Shown piece by piece: positions 36,385-45,454 of a stretch of DNA of 64,000 bases. Positions within the stretch are counted from its first letter, which is position 1. Every line of letters starts with the position of its first letter. The stretch is taken from NCBI GenBank assembly GCA_046483125.1, contig JAWODU010000019.1, positions 4,518-68,517 of the forward strand, read 5' to 3'. Both the position numbers and the translations under genes were made by a program. The DNA is from JAWODU01 sp046483125 (GTDB taxonomy: Bacteria > Verrucomicrobiota > Kiritimatiellia > UBA8416 > JAWODU01). The notes under the pieces were generated by a model. That model saw only the letters and a list, made by a program, of their open reading frames with translations. It made no database searches and had not been told where the DNA came from.

Positions 36385-38901
36385 TTACTCTTCAAGGATT
36401 TCCTTGATGTCTCTTGTGCACATCCCGGGCGAAGCCTGGCAGATGTAAAGGCCGATCTGTTCGTACCCCCCGCATTCCTGGCTGTACGGCAGGAACTCGA
36501 AGAAGAGACCCGCGCCCGGACCGTTGGCCGTCGTAACGTTGAAAGCGACTTCCCGGCCCAGCATAAGCAGTATTCTGTGCATCGCCCTTGAAGCATCGTG
36601 CCAGCCCTGGGCCACGGCCTCCAGTTCCTGGTCGTTCAGCTCGAAAATGTGGGACTTCTCCGTGTCTTTCACCAACAGCATCATGTCGTAGGGACGGCGC
36701 ATGAAGTAAGGCACGGCCAGGACTGCCGGGCCGTAGTCACGCAGGGTGAATTCCGGAGGATTTGTCTCCTGCATGTAAGCGGAAAAGAATTTGCCTTCCT
36801 TTTCCCGGAATTTCACCAGGTCGTCGTTTCTCCGCGGCATGACGTTGGCGTAGACTATCTGCTGATGGCCGTGGGCTATCGATCCGCCCACCAGCCGCCC
36901 GTGATTTTTGATAATTGAAACGTACCTGTCTTCCCGCCCTCCGTTATCCCCGGAAAGCAGAACTTTTTCCAGCTTCCCCAGTCTCCGCATAACTATTTTA
37001 CAGTCCGATACCGGCATATTGTGCCAGTCCCTGTCCTGGTAGGAAGAAGTCCACTGCAGAAAATGACAGCCGGACACTTCTTTTCCCTCCGGACCGCCGC
37101 CGGTCTTCGAGCCCTTCTGTTTCCGGCTTTCCTTTCCGTCGGGACAGACCACGGGAAACAGGTTGAAGTTTATGAACGTGAAACCCTGGCTCAGATCCGC
37201 GACGTCCACAGCCCCGGTGGTCTTTCCCTTGGAAATAATGGAAGGGGCCCTGTTGGGATCCTCCTGGGGCGCTTCTTCCACGTTCCCCGATTCGTGGGGC
37301 CGGCGGGCCCTTGCCAGACTGTACAGGATGCGGTCGCCGTTACGCGGGTCGACCTGGTATCTTTTTTCGGGCCGGTAATCCCCGATATCGGGCTCTTCCT
37401 TCGCCAGTTTTATAATCCCGTCCCGGTCCAGTCTTTCGATGTTTTCGTTGCGGAGTATGCCCTTCAGTTTGTCGCGGGAAAAAGAAAAGCGAATCTGCAG
37501 TTCAACCGGCTTCAGTTCTATCCCGATGCTTTTCAGGAACTGGGTGCTCAGGTTCTCCCATGTAAAATGAGGTATCGTGATATTGTAGGCTTTTCTGCCC
37601 ATCTCCCTGCGCAGTGAATCGTCGCTCAGCAGTATTTCCAGCGCGCCGGCGAAGCCTTCAACGCTGTTGGCCGGCACCACAATGACCCCGTCTCCCCGCC
37701 GCACCTTTTCTCCGCCGTCTACAGGCACCTCTTCGGCTTCCCTGCCCAGGAGATGCTCCACGGCGAACGGAACAAGGTCGCTCGCCACGGCCGGAACGCC
37801 CGTGGCCGCCGCCTCCTCAACCGACATTCCGAAGCCTTCCATTACCGAAGGCGTGCAGTACACACTGCTTGCCGCGTATATCTTCGGAAGAACGTCCCAT
37901 ACCGAACCGACGACTATGACGTCGTCCTCCACTTTCAGCTCCGAAATCAGCCCTCGAAGTTTCTGGGCCAGTTCCCTCTTGTTGTCGTCTATGGAGACTA
38001 CAAGGAGGCTGTCTTCCGCCTTTTCATGCATCCGGGCGAAGGCGCGAATCAGAATGTCCTTCTTCTTGGTGTCGTCGGTCCTGCTGATCTCGGTTATGAT
38101 CCTGCGCTTCTTTATTTCTTCGGGCTTCAGGCGGCTGTGCTCGCTGAAGAAGCACCATATCTCGCTGTCGTGAGAGAGGTCCGCGGGGTGAAAACGCCTG
38201 GGATTGACGCAGGGCGGCAGAAAGAGATCGGTGTCGTATTCGTAATCGTTTTTCAGCGAATCTCTGATAACCGATGACGTGGCGGCGATATCGTCCACGG
38301 TTTTGACGATGCCTTTTTCTTCCTCTATGCGTTCGTCGATGCGCAGGGATTCCCATGTGGACCGGTCTACGTTGCGTTTCTTCAGCGCTCCCAGGGAATG
38401 GGGTATCCAGATGTGCTTCTGATTGTACGGCAGGCGCTGATTCAGCAGAAGGCCCAGCTTCGCCCCGTCCCAGTAATGGGAAATGATCAGATCTACCTGC
38501 GTGTCCTCCTGTATCACGTACTGTTCCAGGTTTTCCGCCAGTTTCGGAAGCTGTTCATTCATGTCTTCCTTGCGGACGAATTCCTTTTTGTCGTCCTCGA
38601 CGTATAGAATCCTCTGGAGTTCGTCCTGATAATCGAGTCCCCTCCGCAGAAGCCCCGTGTTGGGATGCAGATAACCTCCCCTGTTTACTATGGTGACCTT
38701 GAACCCGGCCCTGACCAGGGCGTGTGTCATCTGGTTGACGAAAACGTTCTGCCCTCCCGTGTCGGGAAGTCCCGGTATGACGTCCCACTGATGAATACCG
38801 TGATTGGTTATCATCAGCAGATGGGGGCGTTTTGAAGCCAGAAAATCCTTGTGAAATCTTCTCCTGCGAATCTGCCTTTCGGACTGCGGAATATCCAGCA
38901 C
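36385..38901 (-). CDS. Glycosyltransferase (GT4) fused to a GalT-like nucleotidyltransferase
   Basis: An 838-residue fusion. Residues 20-460 are a GT-B glycosyltransferase of the sucrose synthase / SPS type: DTGGQ at 47-51, SHYWDG, PHSLG, and the EX7E pair Glu355/Glu363 (EGFGMSVEE). After a charged linker, residues 515-838 contain GalT/HIT-like features: FTFINFNLFPVV, DWHNMP and the catalytic triplet H677-G-H679-Q-Q681 in GGSIAHGHQQI. GalT enzymes move UMP between sugar-1-phosphate and UDP-sugar. Together one chain could cleave sucrose to NDP-glucose or feed NDP-sugar into a transferase. Start GTG at 38901 after AAAGGAGC. The combination is rare in my knowledge. Confidence 0.85.
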   Translation of the reverse strand: MLDIPQSERQIRRRRFHKDFLASKRPHLLMITNHGIHQWDVIPGLPDTGGQNVFVNQMTHALVRAGFKVTIVNRGGYLHPNTGLLRRGLDYQDELQRILYVEDDKKEFVRKEDMNEQLPKLAENLEQYVIQEDTQVDLIISHYWDGAKLGLLLNQRLPYNQKHIWIPHSLGALKKRNVDRSTWESLRIDERIEEEKGIVKTVDDIAATSSVIRDSLKNDYEYDTDLFLPPCVNPRRFHPADLSHDSEIWCFFSEHSRLKPEEIKKRRIITEISRTDDTKKKDILIRAFARMHEKAEDSLLVVSIDDNKRELAQKLRGLISELKVEDDVIVVGSVWDVLPKIYAASSVYCTPSVMEGFGMSVEEAAATGVPAVASDLVPFAVEHLLGREAEEVPVDGGEKVRRGDGVIVVPANSVEGFAGALEILLSDDSLRREMGRKAYNITIPHFTWENLSTQFLKSIGIELKPVELQIRFSFSRDKLKGILRNENIERLDRDGIIKLAKEEPDIGDYRPEKRYQVDPRNGDRILYSLARARRPHESGNVEEAPQEDPNRAPSIISKGKTTGAVDVADLSQGFTFINFNLFPVVCPDGKESRKQKGSKTGGGPEGKEVSGCHFLQWTSSYQDRDWHNMPVSDCKIVMRRLGKLEKVLLSGDNGGREDRYVSIIKNHGRLVGGSIAHGHQQIVYANVMPRRNDDLVKFREKEGKFFSAYMQETNPPEFTLRDYGPAVLAVPYFMRRPYDMMLLVKDTEKSHIFELNDQELEAVAQGWHDASRAMHRILLMLGREVAFNVTTANGPGAGLFFEFLPYSQECGGYEQIGLYICQASPGMCTRDIKEILEE

Positions 38902-38934
38902 TGTAACTGTGCTCCTTTCTGTTATCTCGTTTAC

Positions 38935-40275
38935 TTACTCAAAAACCGATACCGCCGGGGTAAGCCTTCCCTCCACCAGGCGCAATAGCTGTTGGGCTAT
39001 GCCCGTCCACGTGAACAGACTGCGGACCTTTCGCGCTCCGTGCATGGAAAGCCTCTGCCTGATGTCCGCGAACTGCAGGATTTTCGTTACGGCTATGCCG
39101 AAATCCTCCGAGTCCAGCGGGTCCGCGTAAAGAGCTTCTATCCCGTAGGCTATTGTTCTGTACAGCCCGCCCCGCGTGGTGACTACCGTGGGCGTGCCGC
39201 AGGCCATGGCCTCCACCGCCGTCATGCCGAAAGGTTCGTACCTGCTTGGAACCGCGAATACGTCCGCGGCCCTGTAATAATCCGCCATGGCCTCGTCCGG
39301 CAGGGAGCCGGATATCCGCACTCTGTCTTCGAGCCTGTACTTCCTCACCAGCCCGTGCAGTTCCTCGCACATCGGATCTTCGGTGCTCTTGTCGTCCTCT
39401 TTGCCCACCGCCAGTCTTAAACGTGCCTTGGGTATGCGTTTGGCCGTCACCGCGAAGGCGTCTATAAGAAGATCGAACCCCTTGTTGCGGCTCAATCGAC
39501 CTATTGAAGCCACCACTGGTCCCTCGTAGCCGAAGTCGCCGCGAATACGCCGTCTCATGGGTTCACCCACAGGGTAAAACCGGCTGTCGTCGTAGCCGGG
39601 CGGAATCATGCGCACTCCGTCCCGCGGCACCTCGTAATCTTTTTTCAGCATGTCTATCTGCATCGGAGAAGTGGCGATCACCATATCGGCGTCGCGGTAA
39701 AGAAGGCGTTCGTTATGAATGCGCTCGGTGAAATTGTAAGTCTTGTCCAGTTCCTCTTCCGACGCCGAACCGTCCGCCTGCATCTGCCTCTTTTTCCACA
39801 AGCCCAGCGAATGCGGCGTGTGCACGTGCGGAATATCAAGCGCCGCGGCCATCTTCTGCCCTGCCATGCCGCCGTCCCAGTAGTGACTGTTCACGAACTG
39901 GTAAGTCAGGCCGTTGTCCCTGATATATCTCAGGGCGCGCTCTCCCCACTCGCCCAGTTCCCTGTACAGGTGCTCTTTGGGTATGAAATCACGGCCGCCG
40001 CAGGGTATTCGAATAATACGTACGTTCTCGGCGACTTCCTCGGTTTCGGGCTGGTCCTCGAACCGCCTGGTCCAGATATCCACCCTGTATCCCAGCTCGG
40101 CGAGTTTTACGGACAGCTCCAGGAGATAAACCACCTGTCCCCCCGTATCCGGTGCGCCCAGCGGCGGCTCGGCGGCCACGTACCCGTGAGTCGACACCAT
40201 TGCTATCCCCTCGCGGGCCTCTCCGGGTTCGTCGTGTTTCCTTATCGGTGTGAATTCTTCTCTTTCCACGGACAT
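38935..40275 (-). CDS. Sucrose-phosphate-synthase-like glycosyltransferase (GT4)
   Basis: A 446-residue GT-B enzyme of the SPS/sucrose synthase type. The nucleotide-sugar loop APDTGGQVVYLLELS lies near 42, NSHYWDGGMAG and VHTPHSLGLWKK follow, then SIGRLSRNKGFDLLI and the EX7E motif in PSRYEPFGMTAVEAMACG. It should transfer glucose from an NDP donor to fructose 6-phosphate or a similar acceptor. An in-frame GTG at 40386 would add 37 acidic residues, but GGGGAAGGAG with a 5-base gap before the ATG at 40275 supports the shorter start, leaving a 121-base leader. Divergent from nothing; same strand as neighbours. Confidence 0.88.
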   Translation of the reverse strand: MSVEREEFTPIRKHDEPGEAREGIAMVSTHGYVAAEPPLGAPDTGGQVVYLLELSVKLAELGYRVDIWTRRFEDQPETEEVAENVRIIRIPCGGRDFIPKEHLYRELGEWGERALRYIRDNGLTYQFVNSHYWDGGMAGQKMAAALDIPHVHTPHSLGLWKKRQMQADGSASEEELDKTYNFTERIHNERLLYRDADMVIATSPMQIDMLKKDYEVPRDGVRMIPPGYDDSRFYPVGEPMRRRIRGDFGYEGPVVASIGRLSRNKGFDLLIDAFAVTAKRIPKARLRLAVGKEDDKSTEDPMCEELHGLVRKYRLEDRVRISGSLPDEAMADYYRAADVFAVPSRYEPFGMTAVEAMACGTPTVVTTRGGLYRTIAYGIEALYADPLDSEDFGIAVTKILQFADIRQRLSMHGARKVRSLFTWTGIAQQLLRLVEGRLTPAVSVFE

Positions 40276-40396
40276 CCCTTCTCCTTCCCCATTGTCTCCG
40301 CTTACCGTTTCCGGTTCCATGGAATGCTCAATTGCGGCTTCCTCGTCTTCTTTCATGACAACTGCGCTTTCCGCCCCGCCGGCCACGGCGGGACTG

Positions 40397-41686
40397 CTAC
40401 CGTTTGTCTATTTCCAGTATACCCACCAGTCCATGCGCGCATCCCTGACCCTGTTGAAGTTTTGTGGCCACGTGCCTCAGCGCGTAACCGAGCTGAGGTT
40501 CGATAATATTTTCCCTCGGAAGACCCATACCCAGCCACCCCGTGCCCTGAATGACTCTCTGCATTCTCCTCAGCATGTCGCGTACCGGCTCCGGGGCCGC
40601 GGGCAGAGGTTCCGGCAGGGGGCCCCCGAACCTTTCGCTTTCCTCGTCGAACAGTTCAAGCAGTTCGGCCGTGTAGCTTATCAGGTAGTTCCAGCAGGCC
40701 TGCATATTCTCGAAATACCTGTTCAGAAAGTCAAAACCCTGCCTGGGGACGTAATCAATCTTAACATTCTGCAGGTCGGTCCGCACATTCACCTCGTGAA
40801 GCGAGTTGATGCCGCTCCGGATAGGCTGTGCGTACGGGTTGTAGTCGCCGGTGTCCATATGGCGCCCGGTAAAAATGGACCTGTCGTAAAAACATACGGG
40901 GTTGATCTTCACGCGGGCACGGCGGCTTGCTTCAGTTATGATATTCTCCGCTTCCGCGCGGCTCATTAATCTCAGCGTCAGGTGTTCCAGCTCGCTTCGC
41001 CTCGCTTCCCGCTCATCCTCGTCATAGATATAGGACACCACGTAGTCCATGTTCTTCAGTTCCGAGGGCTCTTTTTTCCACAAACTCTGCCACTCGTACG
41101 AATACCGCCCTATCCAGTCGCAGTGCACAATAGTGTAATTCCTCGCCTGCGAAGCGATATCGCATAAAAGCTGGATCATCGTCTCATCGTCATTGAGATG
41201 CGAACAGGTCCCGAATGACGAAAAATAAAGATCATACGGATCCTCGCCGTCCACCGCGGGCAGTCCTTGTGTGAAATCGCCTTGTTCAAACATCACTTTC
41301 GGCTCGTTCCCGTAGATTCCAGCGGCCTGGTCCAGCAGGTCCCTGTTGAGATCGACGCCCTTGTAAAGTCCAAGGACATCGGGCGAAAGCAGGTCCGTTT
41401 CCACCTGCTGTAGATCGGCGTCACGCTGACGTACACCCGCCAGGAGCTCGTAACCGTCCGCGCTCCCACAGCCAAGGTCCAGGATTCTCACCCTTCTCAG
41501 GTCCCGCCTGCAGTTCTTTATCAGCTTCAACAGATACGGGCGGAGATAATGACGCGTGATTTCGTCCTCCCAGAACCGCCGCACGTTGTCGTATTTGCCT
41601 ACAAGCCCGGATTTCTTCGCGTAAAGCCCGCTTTTCACCGCTTCGGTATAAGCAGACATCTGGTCGTTTTCGGGGTTTTCGCTCAC
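40397..41686 (-). CDS. Class I SAM-dependent methyltransferase
   Basis: A 429-residue protein with the Rossmann SAM motif ILDLGCGSADG at 68-78 and the acidic motif YKGVDLNRDLLDQA about 30 residues on. The C-terminal 170 residues are unusual: they hold aromatic-rich stretches and a helical end without known family match. It lies directly between two MttB-type genes and the SPS-like gene. By context it could methylate an amine to a betaine-type osmolyte (glycine/sarcosine type), but no specificity motif is visible. GTG start at 41686, AGGAG six bases before. Confidence 0.75.
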   Translation of the reverse strand: MSENPENDQMSAYTEAVKSGLYAKKSGLVGKYDNVRRFWEDEITRHYLRPYLLKLIKNCRRDLRRVRILDLGCGSADGYELLAGVRQRDADLQQVETDLLSPDVLGLYKGVDLNRDLLDQAAGIYGNEPKVMFEQGDFTQGLPAVDGEDPYDLYFSSFGTCSHLNDDETMIQLLCDIASQARNYTIVHCDWIGRYSYEWQSLWKKEPSELKNMDYVVSYIYDEDEREARRSELEHLTLRLMSRAEAENIITEASRRARVKINPVCFYDRSIFTGRHMDTGDYNPYAQPIRSGINSLHEVNVRTDLQNVKIDYVPRQGFDFLNRYFENMQACWNYLISYTAELLELFDEESERFGGPLPEPLPAAPEPVRDMLRRMQRVIQGTGWLGMGLPRENIIEPQLGYALRHVATKLQQGQGCAHGLVGILEIDKR

Positions 41687-41695
41687 GATATACTC

Positions 41696-43171
41696 CTATT
41701 TCAGTGTCTGCGGCAGTATGCCCGGTATTTCTCTTCTGATGTGCTCCGCCACTTCATCGGGCAGAGGATTGCGTTCCTGCTCCATGATCTGCTCGTACTG
41801 CCGGTGCGCGGCCCAGAGTGCTCCATGCTCTTCGTCTTCCAGCGGGTACTTTACGTAAACGGACTCACGGGACGGGAGCGGAAGGTGGTAGATAAAGGTT
41901 TTCTGGTCTTCCGCCATTACTTCCCTGATCGTGGAAAGGACTTCTTCGGTCCCGTCCTCGGAAAAGCCGGGCTCCTTGAGCATATGCTTAATGAACCCTA
42001 TGTGGGCGTCGTCCATGACCGCCTGTTCCGGGCAGAAAATGTTGGTCCTTTCCAGGAGACCGAAGGCGTAATGAATGTACTGGGCGCCCCCGCGCGGCAC
42101 CGAAGCCAGCGTCAGGATCTTTTCAGCCGTCGCCTGTATGCCCGGAGCGGGCGCATCCGCCACACCCGCCGTGGAATAACACGGAATGCCGTAGAAGCGC
42201 GCCATCTGCGCGCAGTCGATATTGTAGTGGCTGAATTCGGGCGCGCCGTACATGTCGTTCAGGTTGTCGAGCCTCGTGCGCACGGGAACGGCGCCGTAGA
42301 GTATGGAACTGCCGGGCTGGACCATCTGGTTGAGTGTTATGCCGGCGAGCAGTTCCGCGTTTATCAGCGCCGTCATGCCGAATTCGTCGAACGGTCCCGT
42401 GGCCCCTCCCATGGGACAGCTCGATATGACAACGGGCTGGCGCCGCCTGGCTATTTCCATAAACGTCTCCGCCGTGTCCTCCACCAGCTGTAAAGGGCTC
42501 TTGACCGCACAGCAGATAAACGAAATCACCGGATTGGTCTTGAAAGCTTCCTTCCCGCCGGCCACTATTTCGGCCATTTTCAAGACTTCGTCGAGCGAGT
42601 CGATATCCGTCAGTCCGGCCTGAACGTGCTTCGTTATGTTGTTAAGGCTGGCCAGGAACTTGTTCACGTCCTTGTTGCGTGCGGTAACTTCCTCATCCTG
42701 AATGTTGACACAGCGGATGAAGAAGTCGAGATTGGGCAGATGATCGCACAGATGGGCGGCCCTGCACAGCCGTTGGATGGAACCGTTCTCTCTGCTGAAT
42801 ACCGGCTTGCCGTCTTCAAAAGAGACGTCCAGCCATATGTTCGTCTCCGACCCGCTCCCGAACCGCACGCGCGGCTCCCCGGCATTCAGGATAAGCCGGT
42901 TGTCCGGGTTTCTCGCGCCCAGCACCACCGTGGAAGGCGCCGATTCCACCGCCCTGCTTACCATGTCGGACGGAATGCGGACACGACTGCAGTCTTTGGC
43001 GTCTTCAACCGCCGCGCCGGCCTTTTGGAATACCTTCGCGGCCTTTTCGTTGTAACACAGAAGCCCGGGATCCTGGAGCATCTCCCTGGATGCCGCGTCT
43101 ACCTGGGCAATCTGCTTCTCCGAGAGTCGCAGGTAGGGTTTTACGAGCACTCCCTCACGCTGTTTCTTCAT
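41696..43171 (-). CDS. MttB-family corrinoid methyltransferase homologue 1 (non-pyrrolysine)
   Basis: A 491-residue TIM-barrel protein of the trimethylamine methyltransferase (MttB) family. Typical segments are LGARNPDNRLILNAGEPRVRFGSG, a central HVQAGLTDIDSLDEVLKMAE and VISSCPMGGATGPF. No in-frame amber codon is found, so it belongs to the non-Pyl branch that includes glycine-betaine, proline-betaine and carnitine demethylases. The open frame extends 27 codons upstream, but the ATG at 43171 has GGGAAG before it. No corrinoid protein gene is nearby. Confidence 0.88.
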   Translation of the reverse strand: MKKQREGVLVKPYLRLSEKQIAQVDAASREMLQDPGLLCYNEKAAKVFQKAGAAVEDAKDCSRVRIPSDMVSRAVESAPSTVVLGARNPDNRLILNAGEPRVRFGSGSETNIWLDVSFEDGKPVFSRENGSIQRLCRAAHLCDHLPNLDFFIRCVNIQDEEVTARNKDVNKFLASLNNITKHVQAGLTDIDSLDEVLKMAEIVAGGKEAFKTNPVISFICCAVKSPLQLVEDTAETFMEIARRRQPVVISSCPMGGATGPFDEFGMTALINAELLAGITLNQMVQPGSSILYGAVPVRTRLDNLNDMYGAPEFSHYNIDCAQMARFYGIPCYSTAGVADAPAPGIQATAEKILTLASVPRGGAQYIHYAFGLLERTNIFCPEQAVMDDAHIGFIKHMLKEPGFSEDGTEEVLSTIREVMAEDQKTFIYHLPLPSRESVYVKYPLEDEEHGALWAAHRQYEQIMEQERNPLPDEVAEHIRREIPGILPQTLK

Positions 43172-43259
43172 GACTTCCCTTCTGTTTTCTTTTTTCGGAA
43201 TAGGTCCCACGGTTGCCACAGCAGTTGCCATGCGCCCCGGCCGCGGAGACACGATCGCC

Positions 43260-44726
43260 TCATTCTACACCGGGTGTACGGATCTCCGGGCAGGTTTTCA
43301 GAATATCGCTCCGCAGAGACGGCTCTATCAGTTCGGGCGCCTGCCCCTTGCGCACCTCGGCCACGAAGGCCCTTGCCCTGGACAGGGCGTCGTCATCCGG
43401 CCCCATGCTTTCGCGCCTGTCCCGGTTGGAGAGTTTCGGCTCGAAAAATTCGCCGCGCATATATCTGATCGTGTGCTCCTCCGCGAGGTAATCTTTCCCC
43501 GGCCCCTTTTTGATCATTACGTCGGTTGCCAGGGTGCCCCTGTCCACCTCGATTCCCCTGAGTACTCTCTGGCACATCCCCAGTATTTCGTTGTCCATCG
43601 CAAGCTTTTCGTAGGAGACCGTAAGGTCCGTTTCCATCAGCCCGGCAATATCGTGAATATAATTCGCCCCGCTCATGGCCACCAGCAGACTGGACATTGC
43701 GCTCTCGTACGCCGCCTGGATATCCACTTCTTTGGCGTCGGTCGTTCCGCCGGTCGAATACAGAGGTATCTCGAAATACTGGGCCATTTGAGAAACCGCG
43801 GCGTTTATCATGGCCCTTTCTATGGCGCCGCCCACGTGGTTCATGGTGCGGAGATTCGTGACCGATCCCACGCTCCCGCATATGCCGGGAGCCCCCCTGC
43901 GCACCGACTGAACCAGCGCTATCCCGCCGAGTGTTTCGGCAATGTGGGTCAGGACGTTCCCGGCCAGTGTTATCGGAGATGTGGTTCCGCATATCGGCTC
44001 GGTAGGCATTACAACCGGCAGGCCCTTCCCCGCAAGGTAACAGCTTATTTCGCCGTAGTGGTCGTCTATTTTAAAAGGGCTGATAACCAGCGTAATGAAA
44101 GATACAAATGGCTTCTCGGCCAGCGCCTCGGCGCCGCCGGCCAGTTTTTCCGCGATTTCAACGGCCCGACGGCATCCGTTCATGGTGTATATACCGCCCA
44201 TCACGTGCTTGGTGGTGTTGTCAAAGGCATGAAAGAACCGGTTGGCGTCGATTTCCTCCCTCTCTTCTATGTCGTTGGGAAACACGTTAATGGTAAAAAG
44301 ATGGATATTCTCAAGAGCCTGCACCATACGGGCGTTAAGTATGACGTCGGTAACCGTCGAAGGCCGCCTTTCCCCGGTGTCAGGGTCCAGTACGTATATC
44401 GCCGTTCCCCCGGTGCCGTAATGGACGCGGTTTTTTTCGAGCACGCAGTCGGTTTTTCCGTCACGCGAGTAAAGAGTTACGCTTGAAGGGTTGGAGGAAA
44501 CCGCGTCTTCAACCAGGCTCCGGGACAGCTTGACCGTGGACGTTTCCTCGTCAACTTCGGCTCCCGCATTCCTGAAGGCCTCCCTTGCGGCCTTTGAATA
44601 GACCAGCATGCCCGCCTTTTCCAGAATCTCGAAAGCCGATTCGGCTATTTCCTTTACATCCCGGTCCGAAAGGGGCCTGTACAGCGATGACCTGAGCCCG
44701 TGTTTTTCATGTTTCAATTCAGTCAT
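43260..44726 (-). CDS. MttB-family corrinoid methyltransferase homologue 2 (non-pyrrolysine)
   Basis: A 488-residue paralogue of the neighbour downstream: VHYGTGGTAIYVLDPDTG, HVMGGIYTMNGCRRAVEIAE, VVMPTEPICGTTSPITLAG and a C-terminal extension. Again no in-frame TAG is present. It is the first gene of the long minus-strand run. A demethylase for a quaternary or tertiary amine is likely by family; the methyl-accepting corrinoid protein and reductive activator are not encoded in the window. Pairing with OpuC suggests the amines are imported osmolytes. Confidence 0.88.
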   Translation of the reverse strand: MTELKHEKHGLRSSLYRPLSDRDVKEIAESAFEILEKAGMLVYSKAAREAFRNAGAEVDEETSTVKLSRSLVEDAVSSNPSSVTLYSRDGKTDCVLEKNRVHYGTGGTAIYVLDPDTGERRPSTVTDVILNARMVQALENIHLFTINVFPNDIEEREEIDANRFFHAFDNTTKHVMGGIYTMNGCRRAVEIAEKLAGGAEALAEKPFVSFITLVISPFKIDDHYGEISCYLAGKGLPVVMPTEPICGTTSPITLAGNVLTHIAETLGGIALVQSVRRGAPGICGSVGSVTNLRTMNHVGGAIERAMINAAVSQMAQYFEIPLYSTGGTTDAKEVDIQAAYESAMSSLLVAMSGANYIHDIAGLMETDLTVSYEKLAMDNEILGMCQRVLRGIEVDRGTLATDVMIKKGPGKDYLAEEHTIRYMRGEFFEPKLSNRDRRESMGPDDDALSRARAFVAEVRKGQAPELIEPSLRSDILKTCPEIRTPGVE

Positions 44727-44993
44727 AATACCTTTTCCCTTCTCAATCGGCCCCTACGCCACACGGCCGGCCGGGCTTTTCGGCCCGCCGGTCGCTGTAC
44801 CGTCCGGTACGCGGATTTTCGAGCAATATAACCCCCGACCCGCCTGCCGGTTAAAACCTGTAGCGTCTACAGTACCCGCGGGCGCCGGTGAATTCAAGCC
44901 TAAATACGCGGGCGTACGAAGTGCTCGTCGTAAAATTACATGACATGATGGCCCGTTGGCTGATATTCTTACATTTGAAACAGGAGCAAAGAT
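44727..44993. other. Intergenic region, divergent promoters
   Basis: About 270 bases between the MttB2 start and the zupT remnant. It holds a GC-rich hairpin candidate (CCGGCCGGGC-tttt-CGGCCCGCCGG near 44762-44790) and a short palindrome GTACCG-TCC-GGTAC near 44796. The operon promoter probably lies here. No gene or cobalamin riboswitch was recognised. Confidence 0.45.
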
Positions 44994-45170
44994 ATGAGGG
45001 AAAACCTGATATTGGCCTTCGTTTTGACTGCTTTGGCCGCCGGCCTGGCCACCGGTATAGGCAGTATTCTGGATCTTTTCGCGAAAAATACAAATCACCG
45101 CTATTTATCGGTGTCCCTGGGTTTTTCGGCGGGAGTAATGATCTACGTGTCTTTCGCGGGAACCGGTTGA
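44994..45170 (+). pseudogene. zupT: ZIP-family (zupT-like) metal transporter N-terminal remnant
   Basis: A 58-codon open frame starting at ATG 44994 after CAGGAGCAAAG. It reads LILAFVLTALAAGLATGIGS and NHRYLSVSLGFSAGVMIYVSF, which is the first transmembrane region of ZupT-type zinc/iron permeases, and then changes to AGTG and stops at 45170. Full proteins have about 260 residues. It is a truncated remnant; the fitted start and ribosome-binding site are still intact. Confidence 0.65.
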
Positions 45171-45267
45171 CGACTGCGGGCGACGATTACGGATTACGAG
45201 AAAAACGCTCTCAATCGTCCGCCGTAGTCGTCGCCGTAATCGTTAACCGGAAGGGAAGAGGAATAAC

Positions 45268-45429
45268 ATGAAAAAATACGTATGCGATGTCTGCGGTTAT
45301 ATCTACGATCCGGAAAAAGGCGATCCCGAAAACGGCATACAGCCCGGCACCGCTTTTGAGGAAGTGCCCGGCGACTGGGTATGCCCGGAATGCGGTGTGG
45401 GAAAGGAAGATTTCTCGCCCGCGGAATAA
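45268..45429 (+). CDS. Rubredoxin
   Basis: A 53-residue rubredoxin (too short for many gene callers). The iron ligands are Cys6, Cys9, Cys39 and Cys42 in the pattern C-x2-C-GYIYD ... CPECG. The fold elements [10 protein letters not shown] and DWVCP are typical. It is an electron carrier common in anaerobes and in oxygen or superoxide detoxification. Its start ATG at 45268 follows AAGAGGAATA. The TIGR02757 gene starts 25 bases downstream, so the two may be cotranscribed. Confidence 0.97.
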   Translation: MKKYVCDVCGYIYDPEKGDPENGIQPGTAFEEVPGDWVCPECGVGKEDFSPAE

Positions 45430-45454
45430 GTTCCCCCGGCGGCAAACCGTTTTC

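Noticed and set aside
41696..44726. Pyrrolysine-containing MttB (in-frame amber)
   Set aside because: Both MttB-like frames read through full length with no internal TAG, so neither needs pyrrolysine.
44727..44993. Cobalamin riboswitch before the MttB genes
   Set aside because: I looked for the conserved B12-box type core upstream of the corrinoid-linked genes and saw none; only GC-rich hairpins are present.
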